NCBI GenBank assembly: GCA_028697885.1
Contig: JAQVER010000022.1
Span: 1-45,231, forward strand
DNA: 45,231 bases
DNA from: Desulfocapsaceae bacterium
GTDB lineage: Bacteria; Desulfobacterota; Desulfobulbia; Desulfobulbales; Desulfocapsaceae
Reading direction: 5' to 3'
Shown here: piece by piece, positions 1 through 8,984 of the stretch
Numbering within the stretch: position 1 is the stretch's first letter
Layout: the number at the start of each line of letters is the position of its first letter
Notes under the pieces: generated by a model
What the model was told of the DNA's origin: nothing
The model's input: only the letters and a program-made list of their open reading frames with translations
The model's database searches: none
Program-made: the position numbers and the translations under genes

Positions 1-318
1 ATCTATCCAGGATATTGGGATGTGGCTGCTGGTGGTGTTGTGTTGGGTCATGAGTCCTATGAACACTCTGCGTCCCGGGAGCTGAGCGAAGAACTTGGCG
101 TCTCAGGAATTCCCTTGGTCCCGTTGTTTGATCACTATTTTGAAGATGCAAACAACCGGGTCTGGGGGCGCATCTTTCGCTGTACCCATGAAGGCCCTTT
201 CACCCTGCAGCCGGAAGAGGTGGAGTCCGGGCGCTTCATGTCAATCCCGCAGATTCTGCAATCCAGCCGACAAGAACCTTTCACCCCTGATGGCATTCTC
301 ATCCTTCAGCAAATTTAA
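1..318 (+). CDS. Nudix hydrolase, C-terminal part (5' end outside window)
   Basis: The frame is open from base 1 to the TAA at 316-318, so the start lies upstream of the window; the GTG at 22 is only an internal codon. A perfect Nudix box G-x5-E-x7-REL-x-EE-x-G-V lies within residues 13-35 of the visible frame, with the REL and EE metal-binding residues intact. Nudix enzymes hydrolyse nucleoside diphosphates linked to another group, using Mg or Mn. The order of the downstream segment, ending in PDGILIL, is like the short NTP or isopentenyl-diphosphate-isomerase-like members, but the substrate cannot be read from this. It is followed at once by a degenerate inverted repeat at 317-370. Confidence 0.85.
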   Translation: MYPGYWDVAAGGVVLGHESYEHSASRELSEELGVSGIPLVPLFDHYFEDANNRVWGRIFRCTHEGPFTLQPEEVESGRFMSIPQILQSSRQEPFTPDGILILQQI

Positions 319-370
319 GAGCCATTGCCAAAGAACCAGTACATTTCTGACTCTTTCATAACGGTTCTTC
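317..370. repeat. Degenerate GCCGTTA-type inverted repeat after the Nudix gene
   Basis: AAGAGCCATTG at the left and the complement of AAGAACCGTTA at the right form an imperfect inverted repeat starting inside the stop codon of the Nudix gene. It resembles the better copies at 4093-4143 and 23648-23693. A role as transcription terminator or mRNA 3' stabiliser is inference. Confidence 0.4.
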
Positions 371-444
371 ATCTCCAATATTTATCGATCCACGAGACGT
401 GATTGTGGACAGTGACTTATTTCCTTAATGAAAAGGAGGAGTAA

Positions 445-1905
445 ATGGCGAGTAAAAAGAAGTTTGTCCTTGGCCTTGGAGGTATCTCCATGGCTACCTT
501 CCTGGTGGCAGGCAGTGGGTATACTATGGAAAAGCCTGATCCTAAGGAGTATCCATACGTGCCATCGCTCCTCCAGTATAAAAAAAGTGCTGCTGAGTTT
601 ACTCCCCCTGCAACGTGTGCTGAGTGTCATCCTCAGCAGTATGAGGAGTGGACCGGATCCCTGCATGCCTTGGCCTTTAAAGATCCAATTTATCAGGGAG
701 AGTTAAACAAGGCGGTAAAGGCCGTTGGTCACGATATTGCCAGGCAGTGCGAGGGCTGTCATACTCCAGCCGGGGTAGTGACCGGAGAGATTAAAGGCTC
801 CGGCATAAGCGGCCTGAGTGATGTTGCCATAAACGGTGTCTCCTGTGATATATGTCACTCGGTGAGTGGGCATACCGGCTGGCAGACTCCCTATCATCAA
901 CCCGAAAATGGTTCTCTTATCCTTTCACCGGGCAAGGATAGTCCGACTGGACCGATACTAACTAAATTCGGCCCTTACAAGCCGCAAGATGGTTGTGGTG
1001 ATGACTTTCATGAGTGTGTGCAGCAGCCTCTGCACAAGCAAGCCGAGTTGTGCGCCAATTGCCATCAGGTGAACCATTACGAGACCCATACACCTATTGA
1101 ATCCACCTACACAGAATGGAAGGATGGCCCTTACGGTGTACATGGGATCGCCTGTCAGGATTGCCATATGGTTGATTATGATACATTCATTCGCTCGGCT
1201 GATACGCTGAAGAAGCCTGCAAGGGGAGAGTATCGGCATTATTTTAATGGCGCCAATTTCCTGATCTATGCCCTGACTGAGCAGGCGGCAAAGAAATCCG
1301 GGGATGCCGAACTCGCTGCCAATGTTCATAAAAAATACGAGATGGCCGTGGCTCGTCTGCAGGCGGCTGCTGACCTTGAGGTAAGTCCGGTATACCGTGA
1401 CAACAAACTGGCGGAAATCAAGGTGCGGGTTAGAAATATCCGGGCGGGTCACAAACTGCCAACCTCCCTGACCAATATTCGGCAGATATGGCTTGAGATG
1501 ACGGTCAAAGATCCGGACGGGAAAGTGATTATGACCACCGGAACTGTCGATGCGAAGGGGGCTCTTCCCAGTGAGGTAAGGCTGTTTAATTCTGACGGTA
1601 TGGGAGATGGCTTCCATCTTTCCCATGATCCCTGGAAGATTGTCTCTTTCGGGCGGCAAGACGCCATCCCTCCCAAGGGATATAAAGATGTCTATTACGG
1701 CGTGTCGGCCCCGCAGGCAAAAGGACCGTTGGTGGTTGATATAAAACTTCGCTATCGTCAGGCGGAACAGGAAATCGCTCATGCTCTGCTGGGCGCTGTG
1801 CCGAAAGATATGGACCTTGCGGCCATTTATGGCCTCACCTCCATGCCGGATCTGCCCATCGTTGAGATGGTCACCAAATCTGTAAAAATTAATCCTGCAC
1901 TATAA
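445..1905 (+). CDS. Pentahaem c-type cytochrome (periplasmic or membrane-anchored)
   Basis: A 486-aa protein with a lysine-rich N-terminus and hydrophobic stretch (about residues 7-23) that acts as signal peptide or anchor. It has five CxxCH haem c sites at about residues 58, 102, 134, 203 and 237. All haems are in the N-terminal half; the C-terminal half (about 250-486) has no haem motif and looks like a beta-rich domain. Haem spacing and the C-x-x-C-H-P-x-x-y-x-x-W first site recall the cytochrome c554 superfamily. Expected role: electron transfer in the periplasm; partner and substrate are unknown. The start is fixed by a strong AAAAGGAGGAG ribosome site just upstream of 445. It stands alone, with a hairpin directly after the stop. 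Confidence 0.85.
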   Translation: MASKKKFVLGLGGISMATFLVAGSGYTMEKPDPKEYPYVPSLLQYKKSAAEFTPPATCAECHPQQYEEWTGSLHALAFKDPIYQGELNKAVKAVGHDIARQCEGCHTPAGVVTGEIKGSGISGLSDVAINGVSCDICHSVSGHTGWQTPYHQPENGSLILSPGKDSPTGPILTKFGPYKPQDGCGDDFHECVQQPLHKQAELCANCHQVNHYETHTPIESTYTEWKDGPYGVHGIACQDCHMVDYDTFIRSADTLKKPARGEYRHYFNGANFLIYALTEQAAKKSGDAELAANVHKKYEMAVARLQAAADLEVSPVYRDNKLAEIKVRVRNIRAGHKLPTSLTNIRQIWLEMTVKDPDGKVIMTTGTVDAKGALPSEVRLFNSDGMGDGFHLSHDPWKIVSFGRQDAIPPKGYKDVYYGVSAPQAKGPLVVDIKLRYRQAEQEIAHALLGAVPKDMDLAAIYGLTSMPDLPIVEMVTKSVKINPAL

Positions 1906-1907
1906 GA

Positions 1908-1946
1908 AATAAGGCCATGCCGGAAAGTTGCCGGCATGGCCTTATT
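1908..1946 (+). terminator. Perfect 16-bp hairpin after the cytochrome gene
   Basis: The arms AATAAGGCCATGCCGG and CCGGCATGGCCTTATT pair perfectly around a 7-base loop, starting 3 bases after the stop codon. There is no T-tract after it, so it is either a weak terminator, a Rho-assisted one, or a 3' mRNA-protecting structure. Confidence 0.6.
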
Positions 1947-2075
1947 CGCAGGGGCATTATGCTTATTGAGATTGGCGTCGTCAGGTTTGACCGCAGTCCC
2001 TGAGGTTATTCTCTTTTTTTGCTGTCTCTCTCCCATTGGCAGTGGAAGCTGCCCAGCTGAACTCACATCTTCATT

Positions 2076-2230
2076 GATGGCGTCGCAAAAAGTCGCCAAC
2101 TGCTGCGTTGCTGTACATTGTCTCGTCACTGCGGTGTGCTTAACTACCTCTCATTCCTCAAAATGTGCGCGCCCTGCATTTGACGATTTTTGCTTAGCCA
2201 TCTCCAAAAATGACTTTTTATGAGACTGTC
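2076..2230. repeat. MITE-like element with imperfect terminal inverted repeats
   Basis: The left end GATGGCGTCGCAAAAAGTC (2076-2094) and the right end GACTTTTTATGAGACTGTC (2212-2230) are imperfect inverted repeats of each other, sharing AAAAAGTC and flanking TC. The interior has no real gene. This terminus type (a run of A flanked by GTC and a GATGG start) is, from memory, common between genes in Desulfobacterota genomes; that is recollection and not a search result. Confidence 0.5.
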
Positions 2231-2362
2231 TTCATTGCATGATAATGCCATTTACGGCTTGTGGTCTTTCTCTATCCCTCCCTTAATCATGGCTAGAGAA
2301 GCACATTCATGGCCTGTGAACTCTTATTTTTCCCTAATAATCTGGAGTTTGCCCTGTGAAAA

Positions 2363-2371
2363 TGGTATAGT
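2363..2371 (+). promoter_or_regulatory. Possible extended -10 promoter element for the helicase gene
   Basis: TGGTATAGT fits TGnTATAAT with one mismatch and lies about 130 bases before the helicase start. No good -35 is visible, which is permitted for extended -10 promoters. Confidence 0.25.
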
Positions 2372-2501
2372 TTCAACCTTTCGGGGGAAAATGCAGTTCA
2401 GGGTACAGGCTTTTCCCTTTGGATACTGAGGTGTTCTGGCTGGTCTTTTCCAGCTGGAAGCCGGAATGATTCACCAATTTAACGTTATTGTAAGGAATTG
2501 A

Positions 2502-4043
2502 ATGATAAAAGCATTTCTCAAAAAGGCCGGAAACAAACTCAGAAATATTGCCAGTAGTGGCAAAAAAGAGCATGGAAAATCTGCTGCCCATCAGGAATTG
2601 CAACCAGCTCAGGCTCTGTCAGAGCAGCAACGTATGGAGTCCTCAGTGCCGGAAAAGGTAGCTAAACCGCAGCGTCCCCGGCCCAAGCGAGAGCGGCGGC
2701 AGAAGCCCGAGTGGGATCTTGCCCAGTTTCAGGTCGAACCGGTGGCAGGCAAGACCAGGTTTCATGACCTTGATCTGCCCCTGCCTCTGATGCATGCCAT
2801 TGCCGATCTGGAATTTCAGTTCTGTACCCCCATTCAGGCCCAGGCCCTGCCCGATGCCCTTCAAGGCAAGGATTTGATTGCTCGAGCCAGCACCGGTACG
2901 GGGAAGAGCGCAGTCTTTCTGATTACTATATTCACCAGATTGTTACAGGAACAAGAACAGGGCAAGGCGGCACCAATGGGTACGCCGCGAGCCCTGATCA
3001 TTGCCCCCACCCGGGAACTGGTGATCCAGATTGTCAAGGATGCCAAGGCGCTGGCCAAATACACCTCCCTGCGGATCGTCTCCGTCTATGGCGGCACTGA
3101 TTATCGTAAACAGGAAAAAAGTCTGACAGAGCAGCACGTGGATGTGGTCGTAGCCACTCCGGGTCGGCTCCTTGATTTTGAGAGTAAGAAAATTCTCCAT
3201 CTGAACCGGGCCACCATCATGGTCCTTGATGAGGCCGACCGGATGCTCGATATGGGTTTTATCCCCGATGTGCGTAAGATCATCTACAAGACGCCCCCCA
3301 AAGAATCCCGCCAGACCATGCTCTTTTCGGCCACCTTTACCCCGGAGGTCAGGCAGCTCTCGGCCCAGTGGTGCAAAGAACCAATCACCGTTGAGACCGA
3401 GGCCGATCAGGTAGCAGTCGACACGGTGCAGCAGATTGTCTATCTGACCACCACTGCCGAGAAATTCACGGTGCTCTACAATATGATCGCCAACACGGAG
3501 CATGAACGGATCATGGTCTTCACCAATATGAAGAATGAGGCCAGAAGGCTCAGTGAACGGCTGGAGCGTCACGGTATCAAATGCACCCTGCTTTCCGGTG
3601 ATGTCCCTCAGGAAAAAAGGACGGCGCGCCTTGAGGCCTTTCGCGAGGGGAGGGTCAAGGTGATGATTGCCACCGATGTGGCCGGGCGCGGCATTCATAT
3701 TGCCGGCATCAGCCATGTGATCAACTACACCCTGCCCTACGAACCGGAAGACTATGTGCACCGGATCGGTCGTACCGGCCGGGCCGGGGTCTCGGGGATC
3801 TCCATCAGTTTTGCCTGTGAGGAGGACGCCTTTGTCCTGCCCGAGATTGAAGAGTATATCGGTGAGACCTTGCACTGTATCCAGCCCGATGAATCACTGC
3901 TGGCAGCCGTTCCCCCAGGGCAGGCCAGGCCTGCAGGCGACAGGGAGAGATCAGCAAAGAGTGGAGGCAAGGGACGGTCCGGTGCGGGAAGCAGAGGCGG
4001 ATCGGGAGCCAGGAGTGGATCATACAAAGGGAGAAGGAAATAA
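2502..4043 (+). CDS. DEAD-box ATP-dependent RNA helicase (RhlB-like)
   Basis: A 513-aa protein with all helicase motifs in order: Q-motif region (about 86-115), ASTGTGKS (129-136), PTREL (169-173), TPGR (219-222), DEAD (243-246), SAT (276-278), then [12 protein letters not shown] and [10 protein letters not shown] in the second RecA-like domain. It unwinds or remodels RNA using ATP, in degradation, ribosome assembly or translation start. The variants PTRELVIQI and [10 protein letters not shown] are closest to RhlB. It has an 80-residue Lys/Arg-rich N-terminal extension and a Gly/Ser/Arg-rich basic tail of about 50 residues, both usual RNA-binding additions. TAAGGA sits about 6 bases before the ATG. 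It is followed by two repeat hairpins, so it is probably transcribed alone. Confidence 0.93.
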   Translation: MIKAFLKKAGNKLRNIASSGKKEHGKSAAHQELQPAQALSEQQRMESSVPEKVAKPQRPRPKRERRQKPEWDLAQFQVEPVAGKTRFHDLDLPLPLMHAIADLEFQFCTPIQAQALPDALQGKDLIARASTGTGKSAVFLITIFTRLLQEQEQGKAAPMGTPRALIIAPTRELVIQIVKDAKALAKYTSLRIVSVYGGTDYRKQEKSLTEQHVDVVVATPGRLLDFESKKILHLNRATIMVLDEADRMLDMGFIPDVRKIIYKTPPKESRQTMLFSATFTPEVRQLSAQWCKEPITVETEADQVAVDTVQQIVYLTTTAEKFTVLYNMIANTEHERIMVFTNMKNEARRLSERLERHGIKCTLLSGDVPQEKRTARLEAFREGRVKVMIATDVAGRGIHIAGISHVINYTLPYEPEDYVHRIGRTGRAGVSGISISFACEEDAFVLPEIEEYIGETLHCIQPDESLLAAVPPGQARPAGDRERSAKSGGKGRSGAGSRGGSGARSGSYKGRRK

Positions 4044-4088
4044 GCCGTTGTAACTAAATGACATGGCCAAATGGATAATCGAAACGGC
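4044..4088. repeat. GCCGTTA-family inverted repeat, copy a
   Basis: GCCGTT (4044-4049) and AACGGC (4083-4088) face each other around about 33 bases containing TAACTAAATGAC. It starts at the base after the helicase stop codon and is directly followed by a second copy. Confidence 0.45.
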
Positions 4089-4092
4089 AGAA

Positions 4093-4143
4093 GGAGCCGT
4101 AACGAAAACGTCATACAAGGTCAGGTCCTTTCCTAACGGCTCC
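4093..4143. repeat. GCCGTTA-family inverted repeat, copy b
   Basis: GGAGCCGTAACG at the left and CCTAACGGCTCC at the right are inverted repeats (10 of 12 pairs) around a 27-base loop, ending 9 bases before the ABC-F start codon. Nearly the same arms occur at 23648-23693 after hisS. Confidence 0.6.
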
Positions 4144-4152
4144 TAAGTATTC

Positions 4153-5781
4153 ATGATTCATTTGACCAATATTACCAAACAGCATGGCTCGCAGCTTCTT
4201 TTTCAGGATGCCAGCCTGCAGATCCTGGCCTCCAGCCGTACCGGGCTAGTTGGCCCCAATGGTGCCGGCAAATCAACGATATTTCGGCTCATTGTCAAAG
4301 AGGAAGAACCGGACAAGGGAGATATCTCCTGTGCCAAGAAGACGGTGATCGGCTATTTTTCCCAGGATGTAGGGGATATGGCCGGCCGTTCGGCCCTCGA
4401 AGAGGTGATGGCGGCCGCAGCTGAGGTGACCTTGCTGGGCGAGCAGATGCGGGAGATGGAAGCGTCCATGTCTCTGCCCATGGATGATGAGGCCATGGCA
4501 GCCCTGTTGGAGCAGTATGGCAATGCGGTGGAGGAGTTCGAGCATCGGGGCGGCTATGATCTTGAGGCCCGCGCCCAGGCCGTGCTGACCGGTCTCGGCA
4601 TTGGCCCGGATGCCTATATGCGGCCTGTAGAGTCCTTCAGCGGCGGCTGGAAGATGCGCATTGCTTTGGCCCGGATTCTGACCATCAATCCGGATGTCCT
4701 GCTCTTGGACGAACCGACCAACCATCTGGATGTGGAGTCGATTGTCTGGCTGGAGGAATGGCTGGCCAGTGAGTTTAAAGGGGCGCTGCTCATGACTTGC
4801 CATGACCGCGATTTCATGAACCGGATTGTCACTCGAATTATTGAGGTAGCAGGCCAGACCGTAACCACTTACAGTGGCAATTACGATTTTTATCTGCGGG
4901 AACGCGAGATCAGGCGTGAACAGTTGCTGGCCAGTTACCGTCGTCAGCAGGAGATGCTGGCCAAGGAAGAGGATTTTATCGCCCGTTTCGCGGCCCGGGT
5001 CTCCCATGCCGCCCAGGTACAGTCCCGGATCAAGAAACTGGAAAAGATCGAGCGTATCCAGCTGCCTCCCGAACAGAAGGTTGTGCGCTTTGAGTTTGCC
5101 GAGCCGCCGCGCAGCGGCGATGATGTGGTCCGCTTGGAAGATCTGTCCAAGGTCTGGGCCCAAGAGGATGGCCAGCAAAAATCGGTCTTTGGCGGGGTGA
5201 CAGGGGTGATCCGCAGGCAGGAGAAAATTGCGGTGGTTGGGGTGAACGGTGCCGGTAAATCCACCTTTCTCAAGGTCCTGGCCGGGCAGGTCGAGCCCTC
5301 GTCCGGTACGGTAACTCTCGGTGCCAATATCTTTCCTGGCTATTTCAGCCAGCATTCCATGGAACTTCTCAATCCGGATTTTACTGTTTTTGAGACAGTC
5401 CAGGCGGTCATCCCTACCGGTAATATCGGGGTGATCCGTAATCTGTGCGCCGCCTTTCTCTTTCAGGGAGACGATGTGGATAAGCGTATTGCCCATCTTT
5501 CCGGCGGTGAGAAGAGCCGGGTGGTGCTGGCCACGCTTCTGGCCCAACCCCTTAATTTCCTGATCCTGGATGAACCGACCAACCATCTTGATATCCAGTC
5601 CCGAGAGGTGCTTCTTGAGGCTCTGCAGAAATTCACCGGTACCATCATTCTGGTAAGTCATGACCGGCATTTCCTGCGCCTGCTGGTGGATCGGGTCTTT
5701 GCCATCGATCATGGCGCCATGCAGACCTATGAGGGTGATTACGGCTATTATCTGAGAAAATCTGTCCAGGCGGACCACTGA
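4153..5781 (+). CDS. ABC-F family ATPase (ribosome-associated, two ABC domains)
   Basis: A 542-aa soluble protein with two ABC cassettes. Domain 1: Walker A GPNGAGKST (about 34-42), signature SGGWKMR, Walker B LLLDEPTNHLD. Domain 2: GVNGAGKST (about 362-370), LSGGEKSR, LILDEPTNHLD. Between them lies a charged alpha-helical linker (about 245-325) of the ABC-F P-site tRNA-interaction type. There are no membrane segments, so it is not a transporter; ABC-F proteins bind the ribosomal E site and rescue or regulate translation. The subtype (EttA, Uup, YbiT or YheS) is not certain, and a resistance role is not suggested by context. The gene is alone; its ribosome site is weak. Confidence 0.92.
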   Translation: MIHLTNITKQHGSQLLFQDASLQILASSRTGLVGPNGAGKSTIFRLIVKEEEPDKGDISCAKKTVIGYFSQDVGDMAGRSALEEVMAAAAEVTLLGEQMREMEASMSLPMDDEAMAALLEQYGNAVEEFEHRGGYDLEARAQAVLTGLGIGPDAYMRPVESFSGGWKMRIALARILTINPDVLLLDEPTNHLDVESIVWLEEWLASEFKGALLMTCHDRDFMNRIVTRIIEVAGQTVTTYSGNYDFYLREREIRREQLLASYRRQQEMLAKEEDFIARFAARVSHAAQVQSRIKKLEKIERIQLPPEQKVVRFEFAEPPRSGDDVVRLEDLSKVWAQEDGQQKSVFGGVTGVIRRQEKIAVVGVNGAGKSTFLKVLAGQVEPSSGTVTLGANIFPGYFSQHSMELLNPDFTVFETVQAVIPTGNIGVIRNLCAAFLFQGDDVDKRIAHLSGGEKSRVVLATLLAQPLNFLILDEPTNHLDIQSREVLLEALQKFTGTIILVSHDRHFLRLLVDRVFAIDHGAMQTYEGDYGYYLRKSVQADH

Positions 5782-5968
5782 GAGATACCAATAACTGGAG
5801 AGTGGTTGTCAGGGCAGTGATGCTTATTGGTTGAAAAAATATGCAGAGAAGGATAAATATGGTAGAGAAGAGGTTGGCTTTGCAGTTGAGAAGCCTTCTG
5901 ACGTCGAGATGTCAGGGACAACAAGATAAATATTTTTAATCATCAACCCCCTTTTTCACAACAATATC

Positions 5969-6394
5969 ATGGAAAAGTCTAGCCCCGGTGACAACACCGG
6001 CACTCCTGTCAGAAACTATCGAAACGTTCCCCATTATGAAATTCAGATCCTGTCCAGGTCGCCAGAACTGGAGTTTATTGCCAGCACCATTGAGTCTGTC
6101 TTGTGTCGTCTGGGATTTTCAGGGCAGGAGGTAGATTTTATGGATGAAGATGCCGCCAGGCTTCTCGAATTATTCATTGATCAATATCATTTCAAGGATC
6201 CGGAGCTGAAGTTTGCTGATGAGGCGCAGAAACAGGGCTATGCAGTGCTCAGTGAGGTGATTGAGGAAGATCTGTCAGATATTCCGAAGGAGGATTTGGT
6301 GCGGGTCATGGCTACCACCTATCGTGCTCTCCAGCGGAGAACCAAAGGCGGTGATGAGTATCTCCGCTTTATCAATGAATATGTCGGTGACTGA
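5969..6394 (+). CDS. Uncharacterised 141-aa acidic protein
   Basis: I do not recognise a family. The product is 141 aa, acidic, predicted mostly alpha-helical, with no signal peptide, membrane segment or Cys pair; the C-terminal part (QRRTKGGDEYLRFINEYVGD) looks well ordered. Codon use resembles its neighbours, and the frame fills a 600-base gap otherwise without coding, which supports it being real. The ATG at 5969 has no Shine-Dalgarno sequence. It converges with the EEP-family gene only 8 bases downstream. Confidence 0.6.
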   Translation: MEKSSPGDNTGTPVRNYRNVPHYEIQILSRSPELEFIASTIESVLCRLGFSGQEVDFMDEDAARLLELFIDQYHFKDPELKFADEAQKQGYAVLSEVIEEDLSDIPKEDLVRVMATTYRALQRRTKGGDEYLRFINEYVGD

Positions 6395-6402
6395 GCAACG
6401 GC

Positions 6403-7155
6403 TCAAATCCCTTCATCTTTTCCTCTGTAGTTAAAATCGCAGATCAGCGGGGCGTGGTCTGAGAGCCTGATGTCAGGGATGTGAAAATCCACGGCCTCAA
6501 GCTCCGGGCTGTGCAGGATAAAGTCGAGTTGCCGATGGGGGGCATGGCTGGGGTGGGATGGATAGTGCATAGGGTTTGCATCTTCCAGGCCTGTGGCTGC
6601 CTTGAAGAGTTCCAATTCTCTGCCGCCCCTGAATGTGTTGAAATCTCCGGCCACGATCACTGGCTTGTCACTCTGTTTAACCAGGCGGTGCAGGTGTTCA
6701 AGCTGTTGCTGCCGGTGCCGGTATTTCAGTGACAGGTGGACGATGAAGATGACAATCTTTGCCAGCTCCACCTCGATGACCAGTCGCTTAAACCCTTCCT
6801 CAAAATAATGAAATTGATGGGCGGTTATTTTCTCGCTGGTGAGCAGGGCATTAGATTGTGTATTGAGTACCGGCACCCTGCAGGCCATTGAGTTCTGACC
6901 GTATTTTGTTTTGACGATATGAAATTGATGTAATTTTTGGGCAATGATATCGGCCTGGCAGCATTTTGCAGAACGGTAAGAGCCTGAATCTACCTCGATC
7001 AAGGCAATGATGTCCGGTCTGACCGATTCAATAAACTCAATGATTTGATTGAGTTTATTGGTGGTGTGTCTGAAAAAGCCGGAAAAGGGCAATGGCAGAT
7101 GGTAGCCCTTACCATGACCGGTGGCGTAGCGTATGTTATAGAGAAGAAATCGCAT
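6403..7155 (-). CDS. Endonuclease/exonuclease/phosphatase (EEP) superfamily hydrolase
   Basis: A 250-aa protein with EEP landmarks in order: N-terminal YNIRYATG (Asn for metal), LIEVD (catalytic Glu), HLSLKY, GDFNTF (Asp/Asn pair), QLDFIL and the terminal SDHAPL His. These Mg-dependent enzymes cleave phosphodiesters in nucleic acids or phosphoinositide-like lipids. There is no clear signal peptide, so a cytoplasmic site is likely; the substrate is unknown. It is divergent from hemC, 66 bases away, and shares its promoter region. Confidence 0.85.
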   Translation of the reverse strand: MRFLLYNIRYATGHGKGYHLPLPFSGFFRHTTNKLNQIIEFIESVRPDIIALIEVDSGSYRSAKCCQADIIAQKLHQFHIVKTKYGQNSMACRVPVLNTQSNALLTSEKITAHQFHYFEEGFKRLVIEVELAKIVIFIVHLSLKYRHRQQQLEHLHRLVKQSDKPVIVAGDFNTFRGGRELELFKAATGLEDANPMHYPSHPSHAPHRQLDFILHSPELEAVDFHIPDIRLSDHAPLICDFNYRGKDEGI

Positions 7156-7233
7156 GCCGTATGATACCGTTTTCTTGATGGGTTGGCAATATTCAGAAAT
7201 TCATGACGAAAAAGTAAACCAATGGAAAAGAGC

Positions 7234-8166
7234 ATGAGCACCATAAAAATAGGATCACGGAAGAGTAAGCTGGCCATGTGGCAGACAGAAACGGTTGCCC
7301 GCCTGTTGAATGAACAGGGGATGGCAACTGAGATCAATTCCATGGAGACCAAGGGAGATAAGATCCTGAATGTCTCCATTGCCAAGATCGGCAGCAAGGG
7401 TGTCTTCACAGAAGAGCTTGAAGAGCAGTTGCAGAGCGGTGCTACCGATATTGCCGTACACAGCGCCAAAGATATGCAGTCAATCCTGCCCCAGGGATTT
7501 GGCTTGATTGCTTTTACCGCCAGGGAAAAGGTCAATGATGTCCTGCTGGCTCTCGATACGAAGCTGGACCTCGATGACCCGAAGGCCAAGATCCGCATAG
7601 GCACCTCTTCGGTACGGCGGATTGCTTTGTTGAAACACTATTATCCTCATGTACAGACCGTGGAGATGCGCGGCAACCTGCAGACCCGGATCCAGAAGAT
7701 GCGGGACGGGGCCTGTGATGCCCTGATGCTGGCCTATGCCGGGGTCAAACGGATGGAGTACGAGGAGATGATCGTCAAGGTCTTTCCGGAGAATGAGTTC
7801 GTGCCGCCGGTAGGTCAGGGCTGTATCGCCATTGAGTGCTCAGATGGACTGGCTGCAGAGAAGAAGGCCAAGATCCGCAACTGTCTGAACAACCCGGACA
7901 GCGAGGCCTGTCTTCTTGCCGAACGGGCCTATCTGCGCAAATTGGAGGGCGGCTGTTCGATTCCGGCCTTTGGTCTGGCCGTACTGGATAACGACGTCCT
8001 GACCCTGACCGTTGGTCTGGCCAGCCTTGATGGAAGCACTATCCTCAGAAAGACGGAGCAGGCTCCTCGTCAGGATGCAGAACAACTGGGAGCGCGACTG
8101 GGCAATTATATCCTGGACAATGGTGGTCGGGAAATGCTGGCCGAGATCCGTCGCTGTCAGGGGTAA
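7234..8166 (+). CDS. hemC: Hydroxymethylbilane synthase (porphobilinogen deaminase)
   Basis: HemC joins four porphobilinogens into hydroxymethylbilane for tetrapyrrole synthesis (haem, sirohaem, cobamide). Visible signatures are KIGSRKSKLA at the N-terminus, HSAKDM (catalytic Asp), RIGTSSVRR, MRGNLQTR and EGGCSIP, whose Cys carries the dipyrromethane cofactor. The 310-aa length is normal. An in-frame ATG at 7222 would add four residues; 7234 is preferred because it gives the usual N-terminus and has GGAAAAG just before it. No other haem gene is adjacent. Demand fits a cell that makes multihaem cytochromes and a cytochrome b. Confidence 0.95.
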   Translation: MSTIKIGSRKSKLAMWQTETVARLLNEQGMATEINSMETKGDKILNVSIAKIGSKGVFTEELEEQLQSGATDIAVHSAKDMQSILPQGFGLIAFTAREKVNDVLLALDTKLDLDDPKAKIRIGTSSVRRIALLKHYYPHVQTVEMRGNLQTRIQKMRDGACDALMLAYAGVKRMEYEEMIVKVFPENEFVPPVGQGCIAIECSDGLAAEKKAKIRNCLNNPDSEACLLAERAYLRKLEGGCSIPAFGLAVLDNDVLTLTVGLASLDGSTILRKTEQAPRQDAEQLGARLGNYILDNGGREMLAEIRRCQG

Positions 8167-8177
8167 GTTCCTTCCCT

Positions 8178-8933
8178 TCAGCCTTCCATCTGGATAGCCG
8201 AATCCTTATTGCTGGTAATTTTCTTCAAGTAATCAATCCACGCCTCAAACCCCTGGCCGCTGGTGGCAGAGAGAGCCATGACCTCTAACCTCGGGTTGAG
8301 GTGCAGGGCATCGGCCTTGGCCTCCTCCACGGGAAAGTCAAAGTAGGGCAGCAGGTCGGTCTTGGTGATCACAAAGATCTGCGAGCTGATAAAGGCCTTG
8401 GGGTATTTGGATGGCTTATCCGGTCCTTCCGGCACTGACACCAGCACCACCCGCTGGTGCTCTCCCAGGTCGAAGGTGGCCGGACAGACCAGATTGCCCA
8501 CGTTTTCAATGAAGAGCAGGTCCAGTTTGTCGCCGCCCGGTTCCTTCTCCAGCAGATGCAGCCCTTTGTGGATCTGAGCCGCATCCAGATGACAGGCCCC
8601 GCCGGTGGTCAGCTGGATGACCGGCACCCCTTTGGCCCTGATCCGCTGGGCGTCACGATCTGTCTCGATATCACCTTCAATCACCCCTATCCTGATTTTC
8701 CCTTTCAGCCGTTCAATGGTCTTCTCAAGCAGAGTAGTCTTGCCGGAACCGGGACTGGAGATCATATTGATGGCTACGACCCCTATGGCCTCAAAATGGG
8801 CCTTGTTTTCGGCTGCTATGGCATCATTGGCAGCCAGCAGGCTCTGGTGGACTTCGATAACGCGGGAATTGGTATCATGGCTGTGGTTGTGGTTGTGGCT
8901 GTCTGTAAGATCGCATCCGCAGGAATCACACAT
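8178..8933 (-). CDS. hypB: Hydrogenase nickel-insertion GTPase HypB
   Basis: A 251-aa GTPase that, with HypA, delivers Ni to the hydrogenase large-subunit precursor. The N-terminus is MCDSCGCDL, the CxxCGC high-affinity Ni site, followed by a short His-rich stretch with five His. The P-loop SSPGSGKT lies at about 58-66, then the metal-site region GGACHLD and the base motif ITKTDLLP. The frame is open upstream to 9053, but the conserved MCDSCGC start and AAAGG at about 9 bases place the start at 8933. It is the last gene of the 11-kb hydrogenase operon, separated from hypA by a repeat element. Confidence 0.95.
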   Translation of the reverse strand: MCDSCGCDLTDSHNHNHSHDTNSRVIEVHQSLLAANDAIAAENKAHFEAIGVVAINMISSPGSGKTTLLEKTIERLKGKIRIGVIEGDIETDRDAQRIRAKGVPVIQLTTGGACHLDAAQIHKGLHLLEKEPGGDKLDLLFIENVGNLVCPATFDLGEHQRVVLVSVPEGPDKPSKYPKAFISSQIFVITKTDLLPYFDFPVEEAKADALHLNPRLEVMALSATSGQGFEAWIDYLKKITSNKDSAIQMEG

Positions 8934-8984
8934 GGGGGGCACCTTTTGTTGAAAGAGAAAGATTAGAGAACCATCAAGAGTAAA

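Larger units (their letters stand above)
1906..2501. other. Gene-free 0.6 kb between cytochrome and helicase genes
   Basis: No credible gene is seen; the 95-codon frame at 1936-2223 has no ribosome site and runs through repeat DNA. The stretch holds the hairpin at 1908-1946, the MITE-like repeat at 2076-2230, and a possible extended -10 (TGGTATAGT, 2363-2371) for the helicase gene. Confidence 0.6.

Noticed and set aside
1936..2223. 95-codon + strand frame after the cytochrome gene
   Set aside because: No ribosome site; it runs from a hairpin through a repeat element and has a composition unlike a protein family.
4273..5778. 501-codon open frame antisense to the ABC-F gene, and similar long antisense frames at 958-1782, 2943-3875, 16470-17807 and 24044-25201
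   Set aside because: They mirror well-supported genes on the other strand, show no domain motifs or ribosome sites, and are expected from the codon bias of the real genes.
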